From contig NZ_CP076853.1 of assembly GCF_018987265.1 (NCBI RefSeq), positions 4,208,501 through 4,272,500 of the forward strand: a stretch of DNA of 64,000 bases, read 5' to 3'. The notes under the pieces are model-generated. The model saw only the letters and a program-made list of their open reading frames with translations, was not told the origin of the DNA and did no database searches. Below are positions 62,494 through 64,000 of this stretch, piece by piece; the first letter of the stretch is position 1; each line of letters starts with the position of its first letter. This DNA comes from Rhizobium sp. WYJ-E13 (GTDB lineage: Bacteria > Pseudomonadota > Alphaproteobacteria > Rhizobiales > Rhizobiaceae). Both the position numbers and the translations under genes were made by a program.

Positions 62494-63111
62494 ATGAAGA
62501 AACCGGGATCGATGAAGGCGCTCGAGGATCTCGGCCGGGTGCGGCTGTCGAAGAGCTTCTTCTTCCGCGATTTTCTCCACTCCGAGATCGCCGATTTCTA
62601 TCGGATCCCGAACATCCCCGACGATCCCGATCTTGCCATCGAGACAGGCCGTCGCCTGTGCGAGGAACTTCTGGAACCGCTGGAAGCGAGTTTCGGGCGC
62701 TTGCATATTCGCTCCGGCTACCGTTCGCCCGAGGTCAACCGCTTCGGCAACGAGAACAAGCTCAACTGTTCGACCAATACAGCCACCGCTGCCCATCACA
62801 TCTGGGATGCCAGAGATTTTGACGGCTGCATGGGCGCTGCAGTCTGCATCGCCATCCCGTGGATGGTCGACCGCTACAGCGATGAAAGCGACTGGCAGAG
62901 GCTTGCCTGGTGGATCCATGACCACCTGCCTTATGCCTCGCTCTGCTTCTTCCCGAAGCTATGGGCCTTCAACATCCAGTGGCACGAGCGGCCGAAGCGG
63001 GTGATCCAAAGCTATGTGCGTCCGCGCGGCATCCTGACCAAGCCCGGGATGGCCAACTGGGAAGGCGATCATTCCGAATGGTATGAGGGCTTTCCGCCGC
63101 TCAGAAATTGA
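62494..63111 (+). CDS. Peptidase M15-like (DD-peptidase fold) protein
   Basis: This 205-residue protein contains SGYRSPEVN and, about 35 residues later, AAHHIWDARDFDG, which match the first zinc His/Arg region and the HxxxxxxD ligands of the Hedgehog/DD-peptidase fold; a late WHERPKR may supply a further His. No signal peptide is seen. It could act on D-Ala-containing peptides or be a phage-derived relative. GGGAGGATCGTTT precedes the ATG at 62494; the frame upstream is open but overlaps the divergent promoter. Confidence 0.72.
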   Translation: MKKPGSMKALEDLGRVRLSKSFFFRDFLHSEIADFYRIPNIPDDPDLAIETGRRLCEELLEPLEASFGRLHIRSGYRSPEVNRFGNENKLNCSTNTATAAHHIWDARDFDGCMGAAVCIAIPWMVDRYSDESDWQRLAWWIHDHLPYASLCFFPKLWAFNIQWHERPKRVIQSYVRPRGILTKPGMANWEGDHSEWYEGFPPLRN

Positions 63112-63544
63112 TGCGGTAGCGGATGTGGCCGTCACTCTCGACGTAAGTATCGTAGAGCGCTCGGGCCGTCTTGTTCTGCTCGCTCGTGTGCCAGTAGAGC
63201 CGCGACCAGCCATTCTTCCTGCAGAGGTCGACGAGGTCGTCCATCAGCGCGCGGCCGACGCCCTTGCTGCGCACCTTCTCCGATACGAACAGGTCTTCGA
63301 GATAGCAGTCCTTGCCGCGAATCCATGTGCCTTCGTGCGTCAGGCAGAGTGTGAAGCCAACGACTTCGCCGTCGAGTTCTGCCACCCGCATGAAGATTGC
63401 CGACGCCGGATCGAAGACCCGGCGCCAGGTGGAATCGGTGATGTCGGCATCGACGGTGACCTCATAGAAGGCGAGATAGTCCGCCCAGAGCGCACGCCAG
63501 CGTGTCTCGTCTTCGGGTTTGGCGTTACGGATCGTCACGGTCAT
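63101..63544 (-). CDS. GNAT family N-acetyltransferase
   Basis: This 147-residue acetyltransferase has the core LDGEVVGFTLCLTH, then YLEDLFVSEKVRSKGVGRAL, with the acetyl-CoA loop RSKGVG, and the strand RLYWHTSEQNKTARALYDTY. It resembles diamine-acetyltransferase-like GNATs; the substrate is unknown. Its end overlaps the M15-like gene by 11 bases (convergent). Confidence 0.9.
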   Translation of the reverse strand: MTVTIRNAKPEDETRWRALWADYLAFYEVTVDADITDSTWRRVFDPASAIFMRVAELDGEVVGFTLCLTHEGTWIRGKDCYLEDLFVSEKVRSKGVGRALMDDLVDLCRKNGWSRLYWHTSEQNKTARALYDTYVESDGHIRYRINF

Positions 63545-63558
63545 GCCACTATCTCGTT

Positions 63559-64000
63559 TCAGGCGCCTGCTTTATCGAGCAGCGCCATCGCCTCGTCGGA
63601 AAGCTCAAGCGTTGCCGATTTCACCAGGCTTTCAAGCTGGGAAAGGCTCGTAGCACTGGCGATCGGCGCCGTCACGCCCTTCTTGCGCAAGAGCCACGCA
63701 AGCGAGATTTCCGCAGGCTTGGCACCCGTCTCGGCGGCGATCTTGTCGAGGGCGGCAAGAATGCGCATGCCCTTGTCGTCGAGATACTGTGCGACACGGC
63801 CTTCGCGTGCGCGGCCCTCCGTATCCGCCTTGTTGCGGTACTTGCCCGAGAGAAAGCCGGCCGCGAGGCTGAAATACGTGATGACGCCGATGTCTTCCTT
63901 GACGCAAAGCTCGGCGAGCGGACCTTCGAAGCTCGAACGTTCGTAGAGGTTATATTCGGGCTGCAGCGCCTGATAGCGCGGCAGGCCTGCCTTGTCGGCG
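63559..64000 (-). CDS. Aldo/keto reductase, C-terminal part (cut by window edge)
   Basis: The last 146 residues of a - strand gene are visible. YQALQPEYNLYERSSFE, the FSLAAGFLSGKYR element and the NADPH-binding end VTAPIASATSLSQLESLVKS are typical of aldo/keto reductases. The catalytic Tyr/Lys/His half lies beyond the right edge. It ends 14 bases before the GNAT gene starts, so the two may be co-transcribed. Confidence 0.9.
   Translation of the reverse strand, partial: ADKAGLPRYQALQPEYNLYERSSFEGPLAELCVKEDIGVITYFSLAAGFLSGKYRNKADTEGRAREGRVAQYLDDKGMRILAALDKIAAETGAKPAEISLAWLLRKKGVTAPIASATSLSQLESLVKSATLELSDEAMALLDKAGA

Noticed and set aside
1..64000. CRISPR arrays, insertion sequences, prophage genes or rRNA
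   Set aside because: No direct repeats with regular spacing, transposase or integrase motifs, or rRNA sequence were recognised on either strand.

Overview
The window is a chromosomal segment of a fast-growing rhizobium, most likely Rhizobium or a close relative in the Rhizobiaceae. I base this on high GC with strong G/C third positions, the gene order infC / rpmI-rplT / pheST, the sequence character of LepA, a BA14K-family protein, a BTLCP-type transglutaminase-like protein, and a membrane-bound ferritin gene preceded by a perfect Irr-type iron-control palindrome. This is a judgement from reading; no database was searched. No insertion sequence, prophage, CRISPR array, rRNA operon or replication origin was seen.

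Layout. 1-7.9 kb: a Tad/Flp pilus operon (cpaB-cpaC-cpaD-cpaE-cpaF-tadB-tadC, + strand), with the TPR lipoprotein tadD nearby but inverted, separated by a LysE-type exporter. 9.7-12.5 kb: an M17 aminopeptidase, a MarR-type regulator under a nested palindrome, and an NlpC/P60 hydrolase. 12.5-19.4 kb (- strand): an amidase, two Dpp/Opp-type permeases, their binding protein, a LysR regulator and a P1 (DmpA-like) aminopeptidase. This looks like uptake and hydrolysis of a peptide or amide substrate, without local ATPase genes. 19.5-24.2 kb: a small protein, a 0.5 kb gene-poor stretch with a long palindrome, a 975-residue kinase / M23-like / class III aminotransferase fusion, and purU.

24.4-29.9 kb is a polysaccharide locus: acyltransferase, Wzy-like polymerase, secreted GH5 hydrolase and a Wzz/GumC-like chain-length protein. 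30.0-40.3 kb is the most distinctive part: eleven - strand genes, mostly overlapping by a few bases. They make CDP-4-keto-6-deoxyglucose (rfbF, rfbG) and then modify the sugar and its glycan: a C-methyltransferase, a 3,5-epimerase-like enzyme, a glycosyltransferase, a DegT aminotransferase, a CmcI-like methyltransferase, a formyltransferase, a WbqC-like protein, a PhyH oxygenase and a second zinc-type methyltransferase. I infer an unusual branched, amino- and probably formylated deoxysugar for surface polysaccharide; the final structure is not known to me.

40.6-56 kb holds single genes and small units: tRNA-Leu(CAG), BA14K, a SelW-like protein, a GH25 lysozyme-like lipoprotein, a methyltransferase divergent from a GlxA-type regulator, lepA, tenA divergent from an XRE-cupin regulator, a GNAT, a HAD hydrolase, an HDAC-like amidohydrolase, recX, an EamA exporter, a truncated haemoglobin, mbfA with its Irr box, a BTLCP protein and an alpha/beta hydrolase. 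56.1-61.3 kb is the translation block: infC with an ATT start and a structured leader, a terminator, a separate promoter for rpmI-rplT, and pheST. 61.4-64 kb: a SnoaL-like protein, a YciE-type ferritin-like protein, an M15-like peptidase, a GNAT, and an aldo/keto reductase cut by the window edge.
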